Position numbers and translations under genes: made by a program
In this document: positions 47,883-54,869 of the stretch, piece by piece
Layout of the letters: each line of letters begins with the position of its first letter
How positions within the stretch are numbered: the first letter of the stretch is position 1
Assembly (NCBI GenBank): GCA_037482215.1
Contig: CP148074.1
Span: 3,100,001 to 3,164,000 of the forward strand
DNA: 64,000 nucleotides
Source: Pseudomonas mendocina
GTDB taxonomy: Bacteria > Pseudomonadota > Gammaproteobacteria > Pseudomonadales > Pseudomonadaceae
Reading direction: 5' to 3'
The notes under the pieces: model-generated
Told to the model about the DNA's origin: nothing
Seen by the model: only the letters and a program-made list of their open reading frames with translations
Databases searched by the model: none

Positions 47883-48758
47883 ATGCAGGTCGTATCCATC
47901 ATTTCAACCAAAGGCGGGGTCGGCAAGACCACCACGGCCGCAAACCTGGGCGGTCTCGCTGCGGACGCCGGACTGCGCGTGCTGCTGCTCGATCTCGATG
48001 TGCAGCCCACCTTGTCCTCCTACTATGAGCTGGCTCACCGCGCGCCCGGCGGCATCTATGAATTGCTGGCCTTCAACGAGCGCGACCTCGACCAGCTTGT
48101 GTCCCGCACGATCATCGCGGGCCTGGACTTGGTGCTCTCCAACGACCACCGAGGAGAACTGAACACTTTGCTGCTGCATGCGCCAGACGGGCGCCTGCGG
48201 CTGCGGCATCTGCTGCCGATACTGAACCCCCTCTACGACCTGGTGCTGATCGACACCCAGGGCGCGCGCTCGGTGCTGCTGGAGATGGCGGTGCTTGCCT
48301 CCGACCTCGCGCTGTCGCCCGTGACTCCGGAAATCCTCGCCGCCCGCGAACTGCGGCGCGGCACCATGCAGTTGCTGGAGGACATTGCACCATACCGGCA
48401 CCTGGGTATCGGGCCGCCGCCGCTGTACCTGCTCATCAACCGCGTCCATCCGGTGTCCGCCAACGCCCGGCTGATCCAGCAGGCGCTGCGCGATCTTTTC
48501 CAGGGCCACACCGACATTCGGATTCTGGCCACCGACGTACCGGCCATTGAGGCTTATCCGCGTGCTGCGACGCGCGGCCTGCCGGTGCATCGGGTCGAGT
48601 ACCGCCAACCAGTGGGCAGAGTCGCTCCCGCCGCGCTCGCCACCATGCGCGATCTTGCCGGCGAATTGCTCCCGCAGTGGCAGGATCGATTTGCCGCCGT
48701 GCCCGGCCGTCCGCTACAGCCTCTTGATACCAGGAGGTCCCATGGCCAACGCACATGA
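47883..48758 (+). CDS. parA: ParA family ATPase
   Basis: A 291-residue ParA/Soj ATPase with deviant Walker A KGGVGKTT (10-17), Walker A' LDLDVQPTLSSYY and Walker B LVLIDTQGAR. Plasmid-type members segregate DNA; in ICEclc ParA, together with Shi, arrests host cell division in transfer-competent cells. It overlaps the shi-like gene by 17 bases, which shows translational coupling. Cytoplasmic, nucleoid-associated by family. Confidence 0.95.
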   Translation: MQVVSIISTKGGVGKTTTAANLGGLAADAGLRVLLLDLDVQPTLSSYYELAHRAPGGIYELLAFNERDLDQLVSRTIIAGLDLVLSNDHRGELNTLLLHAPDGRLRLRHLLPILNPLYDLVLIDTQGARSVLLEMAVLASDLALSPVTPEILAARELRRGTMQLLEDIAPYRHLGIGPPPLYLLINRVHPVSANARLIQQALRDLFQGHTDIRILATDVPAIEAYPRAATRGLPVHRVEYRQPVGRVAPAALATMRDLAGELLPQWQDRFAAVPGRPLQPLDTRRSHGQRT

Positions 48759-48990
48759 ACTGGCCCGAGGCCACAGCCGGCTGCGCGCCCTGATCGAGTT
48801 CGCCGTCGATGAAGGCTGGCACGTCAAGCGCACGGCGGGCGGTCACCTCAAGTTCACCAAGGCAGGCTGCGCCGCGATCTACACCAGTTCGACGGCCAGC
48901 GATCACCGGGCAGCCCTCAACGCCCGTGCGCAGATCCGTCGTGCTGAGCGCGAGACCCGGTCCCAAGCGCAGGGGGGCGGCCATGACTGA
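48742..48990 (+). CDS. shi: Shi-like small protein (division arrest partner of ParA)
   Basis: An 82-residue basic protein between parA and the parB-like gene, overlapping both. The position and size are those of ICEclc shi, which with parA halts cell division. The middle GWHVKRTAGGHLKFTKAG ... STASDHRA looks like the HicA/YcfA small dsRNA-binding-type fold, including GGH (33-35) where HicA toxins have the catalytic His. This fold resemblance is my reading of the motif, not a search result. AGGAGG precedes the ATG at 48742. Confidence 0.72.
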   Translation: MANAHELARGHSRLRALIEFAVDEGWHVKRTAGGHLKFTKAGCAAIYTSSTASDHRAALNARAQIRRAERETRSQAQGGGHD

Positions 48991-50611
48991 GATCACCTCC
49001 CAGCAGATGGCCGGCAAACTGCTTGCATCCGGGTTCGAGCGCAGCGGCCCGTCAGCAACGTCCTTGAGCGACCCGATCGCCGACACGCCCATGGTCGTGA
49101 CCCTGGACCAGTTGCGCCCCTACGACCACGACCCGCGCAAGAAGCGCAATCCGGTGTACGAGGAAATCAAGGCATCCATCCGCGAGCGTGGTCTGGACGC
49201 GGCACCGGCCATCACCCGGCGGCCCGGCGACGATCACTACATCATCCGCAATGGCGGCAACACGCGACTGGCAATCCTGCGCGAACTCTGGTCGGAGACC
49301 AGGGACGAACGATTTTTTCGGGTCTCATGCCTGTTCCGCCCGTGGCCCGAGCGTGGCGAGATCGTCGCGCTCACCGGGCATCTTGCGGAAAACGAACTGC
49401 GCGGTGGCCTCACCTTCATCGAGCGCGCTTTGGGCGTCGAGAAAGCGCGCGAGTTCTACGAACTGGAAAGCGGCTCCCCCCTGAGCCAGTCCGAGCTGGC
49501 CCGCCGCCTGGCCGCCGATGGATACCCCGTGCAGCAGTCGCACATCAGCCGGATGGCCGACGCCGTACGCTACCTGCTGCCCGCAATCCCGACCGTGCTC
49601 TACGCCGGCCTGGGGCGTCACCAGGTCGAGCGGTTGTCGGTCATGCGCAAGGCCTGCGAGCGCACCTGGGAGCATTACGCCAAAGGCCGCTCACTGGTGC
49701 AGGAATTCGACGAGTTCTTTCAGGAAGTGCTGTCGCAATTCGATGCCCAGGCCGACGAATTCTCTGCGCAACGCGTACAGGACGAACTGATCGGCCAGAT
49801 GACCGAATTGCTGGGTGTTGATTACGACGTGCTCGCTCTAGACATGACCGAATCCGAGAGCCGCCAGCGTGCCTTGGTCAGCGAGCCGACGCCGCCCTCG
49901 ACGCCGCCCGCCTTGCCAGAGCCAGAAGCCATCGCGCGCCCTCCTGCCGATACTGCGCCACCTGATGCGAGGCCGACGGCAACGCCCTCGACGGGCGAGA
50001 GCGACGCGGATGCCAGTCATTCGGGCGCGGTCAGTCCGGCGGCAGATGGCGACCTGCTTCGGGAGCACATTGTTTCCCCGGCGCCGACAACGGAGCGACT
50101 TGAGTCCATCCAACGCATGGTCGCCGACCAGTTGGGCGATGCGCTGCCGCCCACCTTCTCAGCGAACGTCTTGCAGTCCATCCCGGTGCAGGCCGGCGGG
50201 CTCTATCCGATCTCGGATGTCTGGTACATCACCCCTGGCCTGGACACACCCGAGCACCTGCGCATCCACATCGCGCAGTTTGCCCGCGAGATTGCGGTCG
50301 AGGCAGACCTGGGCGAGTGCATCGATGACCGCCCAGACGGCATCGGCTTCGCCTGCCGCGCTCGCACCACAAACCCAGCGCCGCTGGGCCGTGCCGTCCA
50401 TGCGCTGTTAGCTTGCCTGGCCGATCAGCAGCCCGCCGACGTCGGTCTGGACAACGGGAAACTCGTCATCGACCTGCCGGCGCTGCTGCACGGCCAGGGC
50501 GACGTAACCCGACGATTGAGCGACACCGCGCTGGTCAAGCTGTTTCGCCTGCTGCGACTGGCCCGCCGCCTGCTCGATCTCGAAGCCGGCGCTGCGGACT
50601 CTGGAACCTAA
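48983..50611 (+). CDS. bisD: ParB-domain activator, BisD-like
   Basis: A 542-residue protein. ParB/sulfiredoxin-type N-terminal domain at about 36-130 (VVTLDQLRPYDHDPR, EEIKASIRERGL, YIIRNGGNTRLAILREL: GGNTR replaces the usual GxRR box), a helix-turn-helix (SQSELARRLAADGYPVQQSHISRM, 168-190), an acidic/Pro-Ala linker (about 290-370) and a C-terminal ICE-specific domain. In ICEclc the ParB-like BisD forms, with BisC, the complex that activates transfer promoters. Start ATG 48983, overlapping shi. Confidence 0.8.
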   Translation: MTEITSQQMAGKLLASGFERSGPSATSLSDPIADTPMVVTLDQLRPYDHDPRKKRNPVYEEIKASIRERGLDAAPAITRRPGDDHYIIRNGGNTRLAILRELWSETRDERFFRVSCLFRPWPERGEIVALTGHLAENELRGGLTFIERALGVEKAREFYELESGSPLSQSELARRLAADGYPVQQSHISRMADAVRYLLPAIPTVLYAGLGRHQVERLSVMRKACERTWEHYAKGRSLVQEFDEFFQEVLSQFDAQADEFSAQRVQDELIGQMTELLGVDYDVLALDMTESESRQRALVSEPTPPSTPPALPEPEAIARPPADTAPPDARPTATPSTGESDADASHSGAVSPAADGDLLREHIVSPAPTTERLESIQRMVADQLGDALPPTFSANVLQSIPVQAGGLYPISDVWYITPGLDTPEHLRIHIAQFAREIAVEADLGECIDDRPDGIGFACRARTTNPAPLGRAVHALLACLADQQPADVGLDNGKLVIDLPALLHGQGDVTRRLSDTALVKLFRLLRLARRLLDLEAGAADSGT

Positions 50612-50626
50612 GCGAGGGAGGCCAGC

Positions 50627-51187
50627 ATGTCCACAGCACACCCACTCAACCAGGCTGTCATCGCCCAGGCCCTCTATGACCTGCGCAATGGGCAACTGCG
50701 CCGCTGCAAACTGATGGGGTTTGGCGAGGCAGAGCTGGACGCCCTCAAGCATCCCGCGCTGATCAGCGTGCTGGCCAATGCCAACGTCTCCTGGTGCTCA
50801 GTGACGGTCAACCGCGAAGTGCTGCGGCGGCTGCTCCAGCAGGCGCAGGACGTGGAGAAGGAAATCGCCACAGTCGATCGCATGCTCAGGCTGGGCGCGA
50901 GCACGGAGATGGTCAGCAAGTTCTATGGTTTGACGCATCAGGAAGTGGCACTTCGCCGTGAAATCCTCGGTCTGCCCAAACGCAAGGGTCGGCACCCCGT
51001 GCTGGACGAGGAGCAGGACACGGAGCTGTGGCGGCAATGGAAGGCCGTGACCAACAGCAGAACGGTCGATCTCGAAGACGAAACCTCCATCCTCGATGCC
51101 GCCATGGACTTGGCCGAAGGCATGTCGCTGCCTCTGTCGGTGGTCTGGGCCTCGATCAAGAGCTGGGTCGATCAGGGATTGGCTTGA
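50627..51187 (+). CDS. bisC: DUF2857 protein, BisC-like
   Basis: A 186-residue protein of DUF2857: an N-terminal helical part (LNQAVIAQALYDLRNGQLRRCKLMGFGEAELDAL) and a central helix-turn-helix-like stretch (LGASTEMVSKFYGLTHQEVALRREILGLPKRKGR). ICEclc BisC in the same position is compared with FlhC and acts with BisD as positive-feedback activator of the bistable state. Tight spacing to bisD (15 bp) and to the next gene (3 bp) keeps it in the operon. Confidence 0.78.
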   Translation: MSTAHPLNQAVIAQALYDLRNGQLRRCKLMGFGEAELDALKHPALISVLANANVSWCSVTVNREVLRRLLQQAQDVEKEIATVDRMLRLGASTEMVSKFYGLTHQEVALRREILGLPKRKGRHPVLDEEQDTELWRQWKAVTNSRTVDLEDETSILDAAMDLAEGMSLPLSVVWASIKSWVDQGLA

Positions 51188-51190
51188 GTC

Positions 51191-52435
51191 ATGGCCGTGG
51201 ACGACACCGCACCACGAGTCCGACGCCAAGGCCCCATCGCACTCGCAGAGCTGTTCGATGCTGCGCTGAAAGACCTTGCGCCCAAGCCCGCCCCCAGCAC
51301 ACCTGCGTCTACACCTGCACAGTCGCCCACGCCTACCTCCGGCGATGCTTTCCTGTTCAGTGGCAACCGGCACGAGACGGTGCCACGCAAGCTGTTCCTC
51401 GACCGCCGCTTGACGCCGCTGGAACGAAACGCCTGGCAAGTGTTCCGGCTGATGCTCAACGACGATGGCGTGACCGCATTCCCCACCTACGAGCAGTTGC
51501 GGCCCTGGCTGGCGTCCATGCCCTGCGCAGGGCAGGCCTCGCATGAAACCGTGGCACGGGCGCTGACACTGATGCGCCTGACCCGCTGGCTGAGCCTGGT
51601 TCGGCGACGGCGTGACCCCAAGACCGGCCGCATCCTCGGCAATCTGTACGTGCTGCACGACGAACCCCTGACACCGTTCGAGGCCATGCAGCTCGACCCG
51701 GACTACCTGCAACTCGTCAGCCAGGCACTCGGCCATTCTGCCAAGGCCGTGCAGATCGTGGGCCTGCACACGCTCAAGGAAATCGGCGAAGACCCATTAC
51801 TGGTCGGACGCACCCTCCCGTCACGGTTGCAGGTGATGGCCGAACGTCTCGCCAACCAGGACCTCACGGCCAGCGATAGTTATCCACAGGAAGACGCCAT
51901 TCACGATTCCGAAGAAGGGGCTCCGAGCCTTCTTCGGAATCGTGAACGACCCGCTACGGATTCCGAAGCAGGGTCGGAACCCGCGCCAGACGTCTCTCTT
52001 CGGAATCCGAAGCAGGCCCGTACAGTACGTAGTAGTTGTATTAATGAAATACGTACTACTGCGCAGGCGCGCGCGCTGGACGATCTGCAATGGCCCAAGC
52101 GCTTTGCGCAACTGAAGGCGGAACAGCAGGCGGGTGCCAAGGTGGCATTGCAGCAGGTTGATGCCTCGCTGAGGCAGGACGTGCTGGACGAATGGGCCGC
52201 GCGTTGTAGCAACCACGGCATCCGCAATCCCGCTGGGTATCTATTCGGCATCATCCAGCGAGCTATCCACGGCGAGTTCAATGCCTGGGCCAAGAAAGAC
52301 CCGCCACCGGCACCCGCTCCGCCAAACGAACGGCCACCACCCACACCGCCGGCCCAAACGCAGGGTAAGCCGGTGCCACCAGAAGTCGCCAGGCAGCACA
52401 TCGAGCGGCTGCGAGATCTGCTCGCCAGCAAGTGA
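51191..52435 (+). CDS. STY4528 family ICE replication protein
   Basis: A 414-residue protein of the STY4528 pathogenicity-island replication family. The first half has a winged-helix-like region (LFLDRRLTPLERNAWQVFRLMLNDDGVTAFPTYEQLR ... LTLMRLTRWLSLV), as in phage and plasmid initiators, then a variable acidic linker (about 225-285) and a conserved C-terminal part (ALDDLQWPKRFAQLKAEQ ... GYLFGIIQRAIHGEFNAW). The linker DNA contains a DnaA box, inverted repeats and an AT-rich stretch that look like an origin. ICEclc orf96323 has the same place and size. Confidence 0.85.
   Translation: MAVDDTAPRVRRQGPIALAELFDAALKDLAPKPAPSTPASTPAQSPTPTSGDAFLFSGNRHETVPRKLFLDRRLTPLERNAWQVFRLMLNDDGVTAFPTYEQLRPWLASMPCAGQASHETVARALTLMRLTRWLSLVRRRRDPKTGRILGNLYVLHDEPLTPFEAMQLDPDYLQLVSQALGHSAKAVQIVGLHTLKEIGEDPLLVGRTLPSRLQVMAERLANQDLTASDSYPQEDAIHDSEEGAPSLLRNRERPATDSEAGSEPAPDVSLRNPKQARTVRSSCINEIRTTAQARALDDLQWPKRFAQLKAEQQAGAKVALQQVDASLRQDVLDEWAARCSNHGIRNPAGYLFGIIQRAIHGEFNAWAKKDPPPAPAPPNERPPPTPPAQTQGKPVPPEVARQHIERLRDLLASK
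51880..52060 (+). other. Candidate replication origin inside the STY4528 gene
   Basis: Within 180 bp: a perfect DnaA box TTATCCACA (51880-51888); a perfect inverted repeat with 19-bp arms (51900-51918 / 51928-51946) containing ATTCCGAAG; further copies of that core at 51960, 51998 (inverted) and 52004, the last two forming the palindrome CTTCGGA-A-TCCGAAG; and an AT-rich stretch at 52028-52060 with AGTAGT / ACTACT arms. The order box, iterons, AT-rich DNA is that of plasmid origins. Confidence 0.5.
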
Positions 52436-52479
52436 GCCGGCCGACAAGGCCGTGAAGTGGACGCCCATGGATGCCAATA

Positions 52480-52502
52480 GAGCTATCCCCTGGGGATAGT
52501 TC
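52480..52502. promoter_or_regulatory. 23-bp palindrome, copy 1
   Basis: GAGCTATCCCC, one central base, then the complement with one mismatch (GGGGATAGTTC). It lies 250 bp before the TIGR03761 gene. Probable binding site of an ICE regulator. Confidence 0.7.
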
Positions 52503-52611
52503 CACCGTTGGGGCGGATGCCGTGCAGTCGCAAGCCTGGCCTCGAACATCTGCAGCAGCATCGGCGTTGTCCGCCCTGATCCCGACGTGCAGCGTTCGTT
52601 GGCGCTCCATG

Positions 52612-52634
52612 GAGCTATCCCCAGGGGATAGCTC
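52612..52634. promoter_or_regulatory. 23-bp palindrome, copy 2
   Basis: Perfect copy: GAGCTATCCCC and GGGGATAGCTC around a central A, 118 bp before the TIGR03761 start. The loop of one base is unsuitable for an RNA hairpin end, so a DNA operator is more likely than a terminator. Confidence 0.75.
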
Positions 52635-52752
52635 GCGCCGCAGGCGGCCACCACGCGCTGAACCGGGGTCTGGCAGGTTTCGGTTTGTTGACTGACGGCC
52701 TTCCGCTTCCTGCCGAAGCTGACCGCTCCTTTCCACACAACGAGCGGACACC

Positions 52753-53553
52753 ATGGCAACCAATGAACCTCTGCAACTGAATCTCGGCTCCCTGCGCAGC
52801 GCGATGTCGCTGACGCTTCACACGCACCACGCTTCGCGCATCTGGCATGGCCGTGCCGCCGCCGAGGGGCGACCGGGCATCGTTGGCCTGAACGGCTACA
52901 TCGCCCAAATGAACAAGATGCGGCGCGGTTCGGAACAGGACGACCCGTACTCGGATTGGTGGATGCTGCGCATCGAGGTCAAGCTCGACCAGACCAAGAC
53001 CACGCTGCAATCGCTGCGCGAGCAGGTGGATCAGGCGCTGGCGAGCGTGCCGCCGGCACTCAGCCTGGGCGAAAACCTCAACGTGCAGCCCGTCAAGTTG
53101 CCGCTGTTCGTCAATGCGCAGCTCGGCTTTGCCGCCGTCTATCTGCTGGCCGACTACGACGACATCGCCCGCAAACTGATCCTCGCCCACCACACGGCGC
53201 TCATCGACCGCAGCACCTTGGAGCGCTGGCTCAACGAGGGCGCCCATGCACTGCGCAGCCTGTTCTCGCTGGCCCAGCAATACCGCTATTCGGGCTGCAC
53301 GCGCGACGACTTCGTATCAAAGAACGCCGCAGCACGGGCGGCGTTGGAGAAATTCGGCGAACTGCCGCAGGACGTGTTGGAAGGCACGCGCCGCTCGAAG
53401 TTCGCGCCGCCCATCGTGCGCCGTGGCCTGCAACAGCGTGCTGAGAGTCCTGCTGCAGCGCCTGCCCACAACGACGCGGCCACCACCGACGAGCCCGCCA
53501 CTGACGCAGCACCCGAAGTCAGCGCCGGCGAGGTCGAGGGCGAGCAGGCATGA
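52753..53553 (+). CDS. TIGR03761 family ICE protein (PFL_4669 type)
   Basis: A 266-residue conserved protein of integrating conjugative elements, recognised by LNLGSLRSAMSLTLHTHHASRIWHGRAA, GIVGLNGYIAQMNKMRRGSEQDDPYSDWWML and PLFVNAQLGFAAVYLLADYDDIARK. The C-terminal 50 residues are Ala/Pro/Glu-rich. Its function is unknown; it leads the operon with inrR and ssb and overlaps the next start by four bases (ATGA). Corresponds to ICEclc orf95213 by position. Confidence 0.88.
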   Translation: MATNEPLQLNLGSLRSAMSLTLHTHHASRIWHGRAAAEGRPGIVGLNGYIAQMNKMRRGSEQDDPYSDWWMLRIEVKLDQTKTTLQSLREQVDQALASVPPALSLGENLNVQPVKLPLFVNAQLGFAAVYLLADYDDIARKLILAHHTALIDRSTLERWLNEGAHALRSLFSLAQQYRYSGCTRDDFVSKNAAARAALEKFGELPQDVLEGTRRSKFAPPIVRRGLQQRAESPAAAPAHNDAATTDEPATDAAPEVSAGEVEGEQA

Positions 53554-54077
53554 GCGATCCGAATCGCGAACCCCGTTACTTCCAGGGCCTGCAACAGGCT
53601 GCCTTCATGAAGCTGGAACACGCTGCCTCTCTAAAAGGCCTTTTGAAGCCTTTTAAGGGTAAGGGGGATCTTGAGGCCTGGGCCAGCCAGTGCTTCGCCA
53701 TGCGCGACGAGTTGATTGGCTTGACGCAGCGGCAGGTGCTGCAACAGGCAGTCGGGCATCCCTTCCACCTGCTGCCCGTGGAGTTGGCCCAGCAAACCAC
53801 TGGCGCAGGCACGGCGTTTTTGCGCTGGCGCAAGCACGACCGCTCAGCCATGGGCGTAGCCCTGTGGCAGGAATTGATGGCGAGCACCGGCACGCCGGTC
53901 AACTTGCTGGCCGAGCTGCACGCGATCGAGCTTCAGCGCATCACGCTGAACATGCAGATCAGCCTGTTGCACACCTTGGGCAGGCAGGCCCAGGAGTGCG
54001 CCAGCAAGGCCGCCAAGGCGGAAGACGCCTACCTGCGCAGGCTCAAGTCCATCCCACCTGGAATGCGTGATCGGTGA
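53550..54077 (+). CDS. inrR: DUF3158 family protein, InrR-like
   Basis: A 175-residue DUF3158 protein: YFQGLQQAAFMKLEHAASLKGLLKPFKGKGDLEAWASQC, then ELIGLTQRQVLQQAVGHPFHLLPVELAQQTTGAGTAFLRWRK. In ICEclc the gene between orf95213 and ssb is inrR, which raises expression of the integrase promoter in competent cells. Identity is inferred from operon position and size; no DNA-binding motif is evident. It ends 73 bp before ssb. Confidence 0.68.
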   Translation: MSDPNREPRYFQGLQQAAFMKLEHAASLKGLLKPFKGKGDLEAWASQCFAMRDELIGLTQRQVLQQAVGHPFHLLPVELAQQTTGAGTAFLRWRKHDRSAMGVALWQELMASTGTPVNLLAELHAIELQRITLNMQISLLHTLGRQAQECASKAAKAEDAYLRRLKSIPPGMRDR

Positions 54078-54150
54078 TTGCACCGGACACCCCAGTACAC
54101 GCCCGGCACCGACGTGGCACGGGTATTTCAACCACCATGGAGATTGCAAC

Positions 54151-54594
54151 ATGAGCACGCATTTTTGGGGCGAAGGCAACATTGGCTCCCCGCCCGAGTA
54201 CCGGGAGTTCCCCAACGGCAACGACGAGCCGCGGCGCTTGCTGCGGTTGAACGTGTATTTCGACAACCCCATTCCCACCAAAGGCGGTGACTTCGAGGAT
54301 CGCGGCGGCTTCTGGGCACCGGTGGAAATCTGGCACCGCGACGCCGCGCACTGGAAGAACCTCTACCAGAAGGGCATGCGCGTCCTGGTCGTCGGACGCA
54401 TGGAGCGCGAACCCTGGACGGACAACGAGGATCAGCCGCGCGAAACCTGGCAGATCAACGCGCGCAGCGTTGGCATCCTGCCGTTCCGCGTCGAGTCCGT
54501 GACCCTCAGCCCCAAGACCGCGCAGGACGCGCAGCCGAAGCCCCAAGCAGCCCAGGAACCGGCTGCGCCGAAGGAGGTCAAGCGCAGGAAGTGA
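54151..54594 (+). CDS. ssb: Single-stranded DNA-binding protein of the ICE
   Basis: A 147-residue OB-fold protein: LLRLNVYFDNPIP, FWAPVEIWHRDAAHWKNLYQKGMRVLVVGRME and TWQINARSVGIL. It coats the element's single strands during replication or transfer. The usual acidic SSB tip (DDDIPF) is missing; the tail ends in KEVKRRK instead, so partner recruitment must differ from host SSB. Start at ATG 54151 with GGAG 8 bases upstream; the frame is open from 54067 but that start lacks a family match. Confidence 0.88.
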   Translation: MSTHFWGEGNIGSPPEYREFPNGNDEPRRLLRLNVYFDNPIPTKGGDFEDRGGFWAPVEIWHRDAAHWKNLYQKGMRVLVVGRMEREPWTDNEDQPRETWQINARSVGILPFRVESVTLSPKTAQDAQPKPQAAQEPAAPKEVKRRK

Positions 54595-54869
54595 TCCGGC
54601 ATGGAGGCGGTTGCGGTGCTTCGCTGCTATCCATGCACCTGCGAGCTATCCCCAGGGGATAGCTCCATCAACGTCCACCGGCTTCCACGCGCTCCCGAAA
54701 ATCGCGGCTCCCGGCCCGCACACCCCAGCTGCACGCCATCTCCGCCCCAGCCATTCCATCCCGTGAAAGTGGTCGCCACCGCTTGCGACTTGTTTGCTGT
54801 TGCCCCTGGCGGTGCCCGGCATCCTCGATTCCAGCAACTCAATGAACCACGGAAATCGGATGGACGGAT
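54595..54869 (+). other. topB upstream region with regulatory palindrome
   Basis: A 275-bp gap with no gene. It carries the third palindrome (54643-54665). The topB ATG lies 204 bp downstream of it with no strong ribosome binding site immediately ahead (GATGGACGGAT). Confidence 0.6.
54643..54665. promoter_or_regulatory. 23-bp palindrome, copy 3
   Basis: Identical to copy 2 over all 23 bases, although its flanks are unrelated. It lies in front of topB and suggests that topB and the inrR operon share one regulator. Confidence 0.75.

Larger units (their letters stand above)
52436..52752 (+). other. 317-bp promoter region of the TIGR03761-inrR-ssb operon
   Basis: No gene. It contains two of the three 23-bp palindromes, with centres 132 bp apart. 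In ICEclc the matching gap carries PinR, a promoter active only in the small transfer-competent subpopulation, so this region probably has the same role. Confidence 0.65.

Noticed and set aside
51190..52435. Frameshift or degeneration in the STY4528 gene suggested by its odd middle part
   Set aside because: The frame is open throughout and the conserved C-terminal half resumes in phase; the odd part is better explained by embedded DNA signals.
52612..52634. Palindrome as a transcription terminator
   Set aside because: No T run follows, the loop is a single base, and copies occur upstream of genes rather than after them; an operator explains it better.
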